Both the position numbers and the translations under genes were made by a program. From contig JALOBN010000015.1 in NCBI GenBank assembly GCA_023228245.1, forward strand, positions 1 through 44,798: 44,798 bases of DNA, in the 5' to 3' direction. Numbering within the stretch: position 1 is the first letter of the stretch; every line of letters starts with the position of its first letter. The DNA comes from Candidatus Pacearchaeota archaeon. GTDB taxonomy: Archaea; Nanoarchaeota; Nanoarchaeia; Pacearchaeales; GW2011-AR1. The notes under the pieces are model-generated. The model saw only the letters and a program-made list of their open reading frames with translations, was not told the DNA's origin and did not search any database. Positions 6,617 to 15,104 of this stretch are shown piece after piece.

Positions 6617-8782
6617 TTAGAAACTATCTGAAGGTCTGACAATAATTGTACATTCGTCTCCTGCGGGCTCTCCATCAAATTCATCTTTACACTTTATGAA
6701 GAAAGTATTTCCAGTATCCCAATCGAGAGTATGTTCAATATTATCTGAACTTGAAATAGCAATTCCATTTTCAAGAGTATAACTACAACTTACTGTATCA
6801 TAAACACATTCTGCTTTTTCATTAGTAATCAATTTCAAACTATTCCCTTCATTATATGCTCTTACAATCATCGGTGCTTCAATATCTGTCTCGACGCTAA
6901 ATTCAATTGTTTCGGTATCACAATTTCCTCCGATATCACAACAAACTATTTCGTAAGTATAATCTCCGTCTATTAAGTACAAATCTTGGGTGTGTTGATA
7001 TGTTGGTTCTACATCACTAAAGAAAGGTACGGATGATGTAGCAGTTGATTCTCTAATTGAACAATAACTTTCCCCATCGTTATATCCTTGTGATGTTTTG
7101 GCACTTACTGTGACTTTAACATTATCCGTTGAATCTTTTATTGTTTCATTATCTGGGCTTACAGAATCAATTATTAATCCTTTTGTTCCAATTAATGTGT
7201 ATAAATAATTCTCTGTCATTACTGTTCTTTGACTTTCTTTTTCAGTTCCTTCTAATGCAGGATAACTTTTACAATTAAAATAAAATTCATTTTCAGTTAA
7301 ATCTTTTAATCCACTGAGTGTGGTGGTGTATTCATAATAACCATATCTTCCAACCGAACCACTACCACTCATTGTATTTTGCATGGCGTCATAAGATTCA
7401 TCACTATAACTCCATTTACATGTGGAGGGTTTGTCTACATAAATTTTTACAGCTTGTTCTGTAGTTCCTTGTTTAATTGGGGAATCTGTAGCTGGTTCTG
7501 TATTCATAATTATTGGAGCAGTAGTGTCAAGTTCATCTTGAACGCAATATTTGAAGACAAATGCTTTATCATTAGAATATCCTCCTGTACTTTCACATTT
7601 TACATAAAGTTCAATATCTTCATTTTGAAGTTCAAGATCTCCATCTTCATTTATTGATCCTTCAAGATTCATAGTTATTGTGTGGTTGTAAGAAGCATAT
7701 CCTCCTGAAATTGGCGTTGTCATATCTTCATAAGAGGCAGTTTTATTTGTATCTACTTTACAATAACCTATTTTATTCAAACTAATTCCAAATGAAAATG
7801 TTTGATAAGGTGGAATACATCCATCTTCACTTCCTTCATATTCTATTGTAACCCCCCCATCAATATATTGATTAAGTGCAATATTTGGATTATAAATAAA
7901 TCCTTCACTTAATGCTTCATCCCATGCAACAATCTCTGGAGCAGTAACATCGTTTTTGTCTTCCCAATAACACATTTCTTCTTCTTCCCCCACATCCACT
8001 ATTTTACATCCGCTTCCTAAACTTTCACATCTATATTTTGAACATCGAATTTCGCCTGTTCCAAAAAGAGGTTCATTACATTGTTCACAATATTGCCCTC
8101 CGCTTTGAGGTTGCCAAGTTAAACAATTAAATGTAACTAAGTAAGCTCGATAATCTTTCCAAGCAAATAAAATATATGCTAATATTGCTACTCCAGCTGC
8201 AATTAATCCTATAGGTGTAACTGAAAGAAACGATAAAGAAGGCAAAAGATTCGCGGATAATGCACCCAACGCTCCAAATTGAGAAGCTATTACTCCTACT
8301 GTTCCTCCGATGCCATATCCTACTGCTCCCCATAATCCTAATCCTGCTGCGTTTTCACTAGATACCCCTGGAATAAGTCCTGAAACCCATTTTATTACAA
8401 AATACAATACTAATGCTGTAACTGCAGTACTGGCTAATCCTTTTGCGATTGTTAATGCCCTTGCTCCCACACCCGTAGTCGGTGTAGTAACTAATCCAGC
8501 ATCTGCTGGTGCTGGACCTGTTCCAAGAGGGTATCCCCCATAACGGCTATAAATAGAAGTTTCTGTTTCCGCAAAATATCCTGATATTTTTTCTATCGCT
8601 TTTGGTGCGACTAATGTGCTTCCTGCAGTGACTATAGTTGATGCATCAATATCACCACCACTAACTAATCCAATTTCTTCTCCAATTAAATAAGAAAATG
8701 TTAAAATACTTAATACCATTAAAAAAATTTCAAATATTCCTACACTTTTTTCTATTTTATTTTTTGAGTTTTTTAATTTCAT
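6617..8782 (-). CDS. Large multi-pass and Ig-like surface membrane protein
   Basis: The 721-residue protein has an N-terminal hydrophobic segment (about 13-38), then a membrane part with further hydrophobic segments around 118-138, 150-175 and 185-207, rich in Gly/Ala. From about residue 215 it is extracytoplasmic: a Cys-rich stretch (CEQCNEP...CSKYRCESLGSGCKIVD), then several beta-sandwich-like repeats. Each repeat starts near TAPxI (DVTAPEIVAW, TTAPIIMNTEP, EAPMIVRAY) and contains a CKWSY/CSIRE/CVYD cysteine strand. These look like Ig/fibronectin-type modules. It starts 1 nt after the previous stop. It sits among pilin-like genes, so it may be the membrane platform or anchor of that system; this is inference, and no PilC/TadC (FlaJ) signature is seen. 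Confidence 0.7.
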   Translation of the reverse strand: MKLKNSKNKIEKSVGIFEIFLMVLSILTFSYLIGEEIGLVSGGDIDASTIVTAGSTLVAPKAIEKISGYFAETETSIYSRYGGYPLGTGPAPADAGLVTTPTTGVGARALTIAKGLASTAVTALVLYFVIKWVSGLIPGVSSENAAGLGLWGAVGYGIGGTVGVIASQFGALGALSANLLPSLSFLSVTPIGLIAAGVAILAYILFAWKDYRAYLVTFNCLTWQPQSGGQYCEQCNEPLFGTGEIRCSKYRCESLGSGCKIVDVGEEEEMCYWEDKNDVTAPEIVAWDEALSEGFIYNPNIALNQYIDGGVTIEYEGSEDGCIPPYQTFSFGISLNKIGYCKVDTNKTASYEDMTTPISGGYASYNHTITMNLEGSINEDGDLELQNEDIELYVKCESTGGYSNDKAFVFKYCVQDELDTTAPIIMNTEPATDSPIKQGTTEQAVKIYVDKPSTCKWSYSDESYDAMQNTMSGSGSVGRYGYYEYTTTLSGLKDLTENEFYFNCKSYPALEGTEKESQRTVMTENYLYTLIGTKGLIIDSVSPDNETIKDSTDNVKVTVSAKTSQGYNDGESYCSIRESTATSSVPFFSDVEPTYQHTQDLYLIDGDYTYEIVCCDIGGNCDTETIEFSVETDIEAPMIVRAYNEGNSLKLITNEKAECVYDTVSCSYTLENGIAISSSDNIEHTLDWDTGNTFFIKCKDEFDGEPAGDECTIIVRPSDSF

Positions 8783-8783
8783 T

Positions 8784-10382
8784 TTAATCTGGGTCTGCTT
8801 CCCTGTATCTTTTTATTTTGAATATTTCATCATCAGTTATTGCATACTTCCCACTTTTTTCAAAATAATTATCTTTAACCCCACAATCTCCTAGAGAAGT
8901 ACAAATTTCACTTATTCTATCTCTAAAATTGTCATAATCCGAATCATCTGGGTCACAATAACAATTCTCCACACACTCATAATCACCCAAAGCTCCGCTC
9001 TTTTCATACATTACTAAACAATTAGTGGTAGCCATTGAACAAATTTCTCCCCCGATTACTTCTTGGTTTTGGTCTCTTTCAAATCCTGGAGGGTATAATG
9101 GAACGCAAACACCATCTATATCTTCATCAGGAGTTAGTCCTTCATCAGTAAAAGTATAGTCGTGATAAGAAATCCATTTGCAATCTCTTGCATCACTATT
9201 TTCACATTCTTCACTTTTATTTTGAGACGTACAATCTTCCCAATAATTTTTTCTACAATTTGCAAGTGCAAAACCAGATACATACTCACTTTCATTTTGA
9301 ACACAAATTTTATCTCTTCCTGAATCACATTCGTCGATAGTTACTTCCCCATTCATACATAATAATTTGAAATCTGTACTTCCTACAGAATTTTCTGTTC
9401 CAGTTGTTTCACACCAACTCTCTCCATGTCTAGGGTAATCTCCTCCACCAGAATATTCTCCAGTGTAATCAACACAATCTAAATTTTTGCAAATATAATC
9501 TCCTGCATCTACAGAATTATCTTCTTTATCTCCGCAAAAGCTTCCTAATAAATAATCACAATCTCCACATGTTGCAGAATTTTTATTTCCTTCATTATCT
9601 GTACAATCTGATTCTGTTATTTTTTCCCAATAATTAAAATCATTTATCTTTGAAGAATCATAAATATTTGCTAAATTCCCGCATCCGTCGACAAATACAA
9701 CATTTCCATTATCATCACATTTTGTTTGGGCATTAGATAATGATGTCGGTTTTGAACAAATAGAACCTAAATCTTCAGCAGTACACAAATATCCAGAGTG
9801 AAAAGTTATATTAGATAAAGATGAATTTTCTGCTCGATTATTACATTCTTCTTTAGTTGTTCTTTCACAAGTTGTTGAATATTCCTGAACATAAACACAT
9901 GCACCTTCATCATCTGGATTTGCATTTGCTAAGCAAGTTGTTTCATCTGTAACCCCTTCTTGAAATCTTGTTGTAACTCCATACATTTCCGAAAATTTAT
10001 TACATGTGATTTTTGTTACAAATGCTGCATTGCTTCCAATTAAACAACAACCTAAATTACACTGTGCAATACTATCTGCACTTTCCCCTTTCCATGTTCC
10101 ACTATTTGCTTCGCAAATAATTTTTGGACTTTGCAAACACGTTCCTTCTACTGCATTTACACAAGTTCCAATTTTACAATAAGAAGTAGATTCACATAAT
10201 GCTGAAATGCTTTTATATTCCTCCCCTGTAAGAGGATTTGTCCCTGTAGCACATTGAGATTCTTCATCAACGTTTTGACAATATGCTCCCAAAACTGTTT
10301 TTTCACAGCAATAACTTGCGTTTACTATTCCAATTAAAAAAATTCCTAAAATTAAAACTAAACTTATTTTTTTCATCCCCAT
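8784..10382 (-). CDS. Secreted cysteine-rich protein
   Basis: The signal peptide (MGMKKISLVLILGIFLIGIVNA) starts directly after the previous gene's stop (1-nt gap). The 532-residue product has about 50 cysteines, with recurring spaced pairs such as CCEKTVLGAYCQ, CNLGCCLIG, CGDCDYLLGSFCG and CVENCYCDPDD. A disulfide-rich extracellular protein is implied, which fits the thioredoxin-fold protein encoded at 31893. There is no C-terminal membrane helix, so it would be released or bound to the surface complex. I cannot assign a named family. It is the second gene of the unit beginning at 11175. Confidence 0.72.
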   Translation of the reverse strand: MGMKKISLVLILGIFLIGIVNASYCCEKTVLGAYCQNVDEESQCATGTNPLTGEEYKSISALCESTSYCKIGTCVNAVEGTCLQSPKIICEANSGTWKGESADSIAQCNLGCCLIGSNAAFVTKITCNKFSEMYGVTTRFQEGVTDETTCLANANPDDEGACVYVQEYSTTCERTTKEECNNRAENSSLSNITFHSGYLCTAEDLGSICSKPTSLSNAQTKCDDNGNVVFVDGCGNLANIYDSSKINDFNYWEKITESDCTDNEGNKNSATCGDCDYLLGSFCGDKEDNSVDAGDYICKNLDCVDYTGEYSGGGDYPRHGESWCETTGTENSVGSTDFKLLCMNGEVTIDECDSGRDKICVQNESEYVSGFALANCRKNYWEDCTSQNKSEECENSDARDCKWISYHDYTFTDEGLTPDEDIDGVCVPLYPPGFERDQNQEVIGGEICSMATTNCLVMYEKSGALGDYECVENCYCDPDDSDYDNFRDRISEICTSLGDCGVKDNYFEKSGKYAITDDEIFKIKRYREADPD

Positions 10383-10383
10383 T

Positions 10384-11175
10384 TTATTCTACTAAATTTA
10401 CAAACCCCCCTGGCCAAACCTGACTTTTAACTGCAAATTGAAATTTATCTCCAGTATCTCTGTCGGTTAAAATATAAATTTTGTCTCCGCTGTCTCTTAA
10501 AATTCTTTCAACTTTAAGGTTTGGATAATATATCATATATAATTCTGGGTCTGTATCTCCATAAGTTGATTCCCAGTTAATGATACTATTTGTAATTAAA
10601 GCCAATTGATAAAGTTTATTGTTCAGTGTTACAACGAAGGAATCATATTTTTGAATATCGTCCCCTTTTGTTATTGTAAATGTGTGATTGAATGTAGAAA
10701 TAATCTTTTCTGGAAATAATTCTACTTTTTTTATTCCTGTTTTAAGTTCAACACTATATCCTTTTCCGACGTAACTTTCTTCCAATAAATTAAAACATTC
10801 ATTTACTGTTTCATCAATTTCATTTCTAATTTCTAATTCTATAGATTGAACTAACATTGGTTGTTGAATAATACATGAAAGATAATATTCTGTAGTGTAA
10901 CACAAATATTCAATGTTAACTCCTTTGTATCTTGAATAAAGTTCAGGCGTGATACTTCCCCCTTGTGTAGAAATTAAATCAACTGTTTCTATTAATTTAT
11001 CCTCGACACAAGATTGAATATATGCTTGTGGAGTTGATTCATCAATTCCTAAAGTTGATTTAAGATCTGGATAGAATTGATAAATCAATATTGAACTAGC
11101 GACGATAATTATTCCAATTATAATAAAAATTGTAACTTGTCCCTTTTTATTTTTCATCACCCTTTTTTCAAACAT
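10384..11175 (-). CDS. Pilin-like secreted protein (KKGQVTIF type)
   Basis: A short basic leader ending MKNKKGQVTIF is followed by a hydrophobic helix (IIIGIIIVASSILIYQFY), a class III signal with Gly-Gln at the cleavage site. The outer domain (about 230 residues) has five cysteines and alternates helices and strands. The first gene of a three-gene unit, it is led by a TATA element (TTTATAAATAAAG, 11192-11204) about 25 nt before the ATG. Proteins with this KKGQVTIFIIIG start recur in DPANN genomes, but I know of no experimental role. Confidence 0.75.
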   Translation of the reverse strand: MFEKRVMKNKKGQVTIFIIIGIIIVASSILIYQFYPDLKSTLGIDESTPQAYIQSCVEDKLIETVDLISTQGGSITPELYSRYKGVNIEYLCYTTEYYLSCIIQQPMLVQSIELEIRNEIDETVNECFNLLEESYVGKGYSVELKTGIKKVELFPEKIISTFNHTFTITKGDDIQKYDSFVVTLNNKLYQLALITNSIINWESTYGDTDPELYMIYYPNLKVERILRDSGDKIYILTDRDTGDKFQFAVKSQVWPGGFVNLVE

Positions 11176-11191
11176 ATTTATTTTAAGAAAT

Positions 11192-11204
11192 CTTTATTTA
11201 TAAA
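11192..11204 (-). promoter_or_regulatory. TATA box of the first pilin-like unit
   Basis: TTTATAAATAAAG on the minus strand is centred about 25 nt before the ATG at 11175, in the short gap after the PCNA gene. Confidence 0.55.
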
Positions 11205-11227
11205 CTTTAATAATTTTTTGTAAATAA

Positions 11228-11953
11228 TTAATCATCAGTTTCTACTCTAGGTGCAAGAAGAAAATTCAATTCCATGTGTTCGGTTTTAATATCCATTTTC
11301 AATGGATGTTCATTTGCAAAATGTAAAAAAGTTTTTTCAGAAAGTTTTGCACCTTTCATAAATTTCTGTAAATATTCCAAACTATATTTTGATTTGCATT
11401 CTTCTGCTTCAATCTTTGCTTCATCTTTTGAAAACTCTGCACGTGCAGAATTCAAACCTTTTGATTCAATAATCAATTGTCCCATATTAATTATAAACGA
11501 ACATGAATCAGAAACAACTGCACAATCTTCAATTACAGAATTCAAATCCACCGACGATATTTCCACTGCAGCACTATAATCCAGCAACGGAATTTCTTTT
11601 TCTGCAGAATCAAGTTCAAGCAAATTCAAACTGAAGTTCCTAATTATTCTGTCTTGAATTTGTATATTAAGAAAATTTTCTTTCTTTTCTAAAATCAATG
11701 AAGTTCCTGTTCCGCATCTTTTCAAAATTTTTTTTAAGTTTTCTAAATTTATTCCAAGAGTTTCAATTTCTGTTTCAAATTGCGAGAACGCACTCTTCGG
11801 AAGTTTGAATCGCACCATCGCAACGTTCGCAGGGTCGATAGCAGTGATGCTCATTCCAAATTCATTAAATTTAATTTTAACTTCTGTAACTAATTCAGAA
11901 ATAACTTCTATCGCTTTTGAAAGCAAAGCAGGTTCGTCAAGTTTTACTAGCAT
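11228..11953 (-). CDS. pcn: DNA polymerase sliding clamp PCNA
   Basis: The product forms the trimeric ring that tethers DNA polymerase, ligase and FEN1 to DNA. It has the full PCNA length (241 residues) and recognisable segments: the FNEFGMSITAIDPANVAMVRFKLP block near residue 30, LENLKKILKR in the interdomain region, and the C-terminal FANEHPLKMDIKTEHMELNFLLAPRVE strand with the LAPR tail. The helix-lining basic residues and the two-domain repeat are present. A TATA element (11972-11983) lies about 25 nt before the ATG, so the mRNA is probably leaderless. It is divergent from the primase gene, joining two replication functions at one control region of 85 bp. Confidence 0.97.
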   Translation of the reverse strand: MLVKLDEPALLSKAIEVISELVTEVKIKFNEFGMSITAIDPANVAMVRFKLPKSAFSQFETEIETLGINLENLKKILKRCGTGTSLILEKKENFLNIQIQDRIIRNFSLNLLELDSAEKEIPLLDYSAAVEISSVDLNSVIEDCAVVSDSCSFIINMGQLIIESKGLNSARAEFSKDEAKIEAEECKSKYSLEYLQKFMKGAKLSEKTFLHFANEHPLKMDIKTEHMELNFLLAPRVETDD

Positions 11954-11971
11954 TTAATCTCAAATAATGTT

Positions 11972-12017
11972 CCTCTTTTAAGTATTGTTATTTTCAAGTA
12001 TAAGTTATTTATTTAAA
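11972..12017. promoter_or_regulatory. Divergent promoters of PCNA and primase
   Basis: On the minus strand ACTTAAAAGAGG (11972-11983) serves PCNA; on the plus strand the TATTTATTTAA tract (12007-12017) serves the primase. Each is about 25-27 nt from its start codon. The latter fixes the primase start at 12039 rather than at 11985, which would lie upstream of the TATA box. Confidence 0.6.
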
Positions 12018-12038
12018 CTTTCCATATTCTTCTTTGTT

Positions 12039-13322
12039 ATGGAATCCCCGAGTATAAAGGAGCAAAGAATTAGGAAAATCACCCACGTTTATTATTCGCG
12101 CCCCGAGATTCAAAAAACAATTCTGGAATTTTCAGCAAACAGAGAAATTTGTCCGCGATATTTTGAAGGTTTTGGAAAACGCCCCGACTCCTTACAATAT
12201 GCATCGGATATTTTCGAACTTGTAAAACGCGGTGCAACGTCTTTTCACGCTTCAGAAGAAATCTGGTCAAATCCGTTGCTGATAAAAACAGGAATGACAG
12301 AAAAAGATTTGAATAAATTAAGAACTGGTTGGGATTTGCTTTTGGATATAGATAGTAAATATATTGACTACAGTAAAATTTACGCGAAGATAATAATTAA
12401 TTTTCTAGAATTCAGCGGAGTAAAAAACGTCGGAATAAAATTTTCAGGAAGCAAAGGATTTCATTTAATAATTCCATGGAAAGCATTTCCTGAAGAAATC
12501 AACGGCGTGAAAACTTCTGACATGTTTCCAGAATGGCCGAGAATAATTACAAAATATATTATGGAAAAAACAAAACACAAATTAATAGATGAGATAACAA
12601 AACTTTCTGCTCCGAATAAATATATCAAAGATTACGAAGCTCCAAAAGAAGTTATCCCTGATTTAGTTTTGATTGCACCGCGTCATCTTTTCAGAATGCC
12701 CTATTCTCTTCACGAAAAAACTGCACTTGCAAGTGCCGTGATTGATAAAAGTAAAGTTATGGAATTTGATTTGAAAGATGCAGACCCGTTAAAGATTGAA
12801 ATAAAAAATTTTATTCCAGATTCTAAAAAAGGAGAAGCTTCTCAATTATTAATGCAGGCATTGGATTGGAGCAGAGAAAATAATTCTGAAACAGAAAAGA
12901 AAAATATTGAATACAAACCAATTCAGATTGCAGACCGTTCTGAAAAAAATTTTCCTCCTTGCATAAAAAAAATTCTTCTTGGAATTGACGACGGAAAAAA
13001 GCGTTCTGTGTTTGCGTTAATTAATTTCTTTCGTTCAATCGGAACAGAAAAAGATGAACTTGAAAAAATTTTATACTCTTGGAATGAAAAAAATAAACCT
13101 CCACTTCAAACTGGTTATATTAAATTGCAGATTGCGTGGGCACTGAAAAGAAAACCACTTCTTCCTCCGAACTGCAAAGAATTTTATCAGGGAATCGGAG
13201 TTTGTTTTCCTGACGAACTTTGCAATCTAATAAAAAATCCAGTGAATTACGTAGTCAGAAAAAATTTTCAGCAGAACAGAAAATCGCCGAAAAATAAAGA
13301 TAATTTTAAAAATAACAACTAA
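12039..13322 (+). CDS. One-chain DNA primase: PriS catalytic domain fused to PriL Fe-S domain
   Basis: Primase makes the RNA/DNA primers for replication. Residues 1 to about 260 are the archaeo-eukaryotic PriS catalytic domain: metal-binding DID at 103-105, the SGSKGFH nucleotide-binding motif at 136-142, a third acidic residue near D208, and RMPYSLHEKT at 219-228. Instead of ending there, the chain continues into a region like the PriL C-terminal domain, with four cysteines at 308 (FPPCI), 379 (PPNC), 389 (GIGVC) and 395 (DELC), the order that ligates the 4Fe-4S cluster. The PriL N-terminal half is absent. The same architecture is known from the one-subunit primase of Nanoarchaeum equitans. 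I start it at 12039 (427 residues); the open frame reaches back to 11985 but a TATA box lies in between. Confidence 0.93.
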   Translation: MESPSIKEQRIRKITHVYYSRPEIQKTILEFSANREICPRYFEGFGKRPDSLQYASDIFELVKRGATSFHASEEIWSNPLLIKTGMTEKDLNKLRTGWDLLLDIDSKYIDYSKIYAKIIINFLEFSGVKNVGIKFSGSKGFHLIIPWKAFPEEINGVKTSDMFPEWPRIITKYIMEKTKHKLIDEITKLSAPNKYIKDYEAPKEVIPDLVLIAPRHLFRMPYSLHEKTALASAVIDKSKVMEFDLKDADPLKIEIKNFIPDSKKGEASQLLMQALDWSRENNSETEKKNIEYKPIQIADRSEKNFPPCIKKILLGIDDGKKRSVFALINFFRSIGTEKDELEKILYSWNEKNKPPLQTGYIKLQIAWALKRKPLLPPNCKEFYQGIGVCFPDELCNLIKNPVNYVVRKNFQQNRKSPKNKDNFKNNN

Positions 13323-13333
13323 TTAATTAATGT

Positions 13334-15103
13334 ATGAAAAAAAAGGTGTTTTTTGTTTTAACAATTTTATTAGTTCTGTCTTTATTTTTTGTAACTGCCT
13401 CAGACGCAGATGTTAAGGCAAAAGCAGTCGGTTGTTTGACAGCAAAAATTAGTGCAGACGAATGTGATTCACTTTCAACAGAAGAAAAAATTTTCACACT
13501 CCTTGCTGTCGGCGATTGTAAATCCGAATTACAAGACGATTCAGACAGCAACGAATGCTGGCCAGACAACGGATGTTCAGTTAAAACAACTGCACAAGCA
13601 ATTCTCGCATTAAAGCAAACAGGAACAAATACCGACGCTGCAGAAGAATGGTTGCTCGACCAAGTTGTAGATTATTCTGCTATCGACTGGTTTTTGCAAA
13701 TTGAAAGTTCAAATTTAACAGCCTGTACGGTAGAATATTCTGACAATGAATATACTTTCACCTTAAATGAAGATAAAACTTTAAGCAGAAACGCAGGAAG
13801 TTGTTTAACTGTTTACAATGATTACTGGTTCCGAATTTCTTCATCCTGTTACGAGGAGGAATTCACTATCTCTTGTGAAAATTCTTTTTTGACTTCGTTA
13901 TTATACAAGAGAACAGACGAATCAACATTTTATGTTTCGGGACAAACAAATTCTGCATCTGGCAGTGGATCGACGAGAGAAACAGTAAGTTCATCTTGTT
14001 TTGAAGAAGATGGTGCGTGCAATTATGAAGGAACATTATGGGCATCAATTGTTTTACAATATGCAGATTACAATATAACTTCTTATCTTCCTTTTTTAAT
14101 TTCAATGGCAGAAGACAACCAACAATTTATTCCAGAATCTTTTTTATATACTTTAACAGGAAATTACAAAAGTGAATTATTATTAAAACAACAAGAAAAT
14201 AAATGGTGGGCTGAATCTGGTGACAAATTTTATGATACTGCCGTTGCATTACTTCCTTTTCAGAACTCAGACATTTCTGAAAAGACAAGTGCAAAATCTT
14301 GGCTAGAAGAAATTCAAGATGAAGACGGATGCTGGCAGGGAAATATAAGAAATACTGCATTCTTGGTCTATTCATTCTGGTCAACATCTACAGTAATTTC
14401 TGACGATACGGATGATGACGAATCTGATTGTGAAGATTTAGGTTTTTATTGTTCATCAAGTGCAGTATGTTCATCCCTTGGAGGAAATGTTTTATCAAAT
14501 TACACGGGCTGTTTCGGAACAAATATATGTTGTGATAAACAAGAAGAATTGCAAACATGTTCAGAACAAGGTGGAGAGTTATGTTCTACTGAAGAGCAAT
14601 GTGTTGGAGGAGACACAGTTTCATCTTCTGATTCAAACTCTGCAAAATTTTGTTGTGTTGATGGAGAATGTGAATCAGAACAAACTGAGTGCGAATTATA
14701 TAATGGATATTGTAAAACTTCATGCGAAAGCGGAGAAGAATTATCTTCTTACAATTGTAACACCGGCGTTTGTTGTATAACAAAACAATCTAGTTATTTA
14801 TGGTTAATTATTTTATTATCTGTTTTGGTTTTATTAGCGGTTCTAGGGATTATTTTTAGAAAACAATTAAAAGAAATATTTTTAAAAATAAAAATAAAAC
14901 TTAAAGCAAAATTCTCTAAGAAAAAAATTACTCCTGCACAACCAACTAAACTTTCACAAACCCCATCATCAAGAATTTATCCTGGGGCGGTTCAGAGAAT
15001 AATAATCCCTAATCAATCAACCAGTGCACCTGTAAAAAAACCAGTTAGAGACCAAAGTGAATTCGACGAGATTCTTAAAAAATTAAAAGATATAGGGAAA
15101 TAA
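13334..15103 (+). CDS. Secreted alpha/alpha-toroid-like protein with Cys-rich stalk and membrane anchor
   Basis: The protein has a signal peptide (1-22), an outer domain, one membrane helix (about 487-508, SYLWLIILLSVLVLLAVLGI) and an 81-residue basic cytoplasmic tail. The outer domain (25-350) carries repeats resembling the prenyltransferase/squalene-oxidase alpha/alpha toroid: NGCSVKTTAQAILALKQTG, a middle repeat around KFYDTAVALLPF, and QDEDGCWQGNIRNTAFLVYSF. Such toroids occur in terpene cyclases and in complement/alpha-2-macroglobulin-like proteins. No terpene cyclase DxDD motif is seen, so a structural or adhesive role is more likely. A second part (365-485) has CC-type cysteine clusters. 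It precedes its partner gene by 1 nt. Confidence 0.7.
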   Translation: MKKKVFFVLTILLVLSLFFVTASDADVKAKAVGCLTAKISADECDSLSTEEKIFTLLAVGDCKSELQDDSDSNECWPDNGCSVKTTAQAILALKQTGTNTDAAEEWLLDQVVDYSAIDWFLQIESSNLTACTVEYSDNEYTFTLNEDKTLSRNAGSCLTVYNDYWFRISSSCYEEEFTISCENSFLTSLLYKRTDESTFYVSGQTNSASGSGSTRETVSSSCFEEDGACNYEGTLWASIVLQYADYNITSYLPFLISMAEDNQQFIPESFLYTLTGNYKSELLLKQQENKWWAESGDKFYDTAVALLPFQNSDISEKTSAKSWLEEIQDEDGCWQGNIRNTAFLVYSFWSTSTVISDDTDDDESDCEDLGFYCSSSAVCSSLGGNVLSNYTGCFGTNICCDKQEELQTCSEQGGELCSTEEQCVGGDTVSSSDSNSAKFCCVDGECESEQTECELYNGYCKTSCESGEELSSYNCNTGVCCITKQSSYLWLIILLSVLVLLAVLGIIFRKQLKEIFLKIKIKLKAKFSKKKITPAQPTKLSQTPSSRIYPGAVQRIIIPNQSTSAPVKKPVRDQSEFDEILKKLKDIGK

Positions 15104-15104
15104 A

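Noticed and set aside
11985..12038. An 18-residue N-terminal extension of the primase
   Set aside because: It would start upstream of the TATA box, and the hydrophobic MLFSSISYLFK stretch does not belong to PriS.
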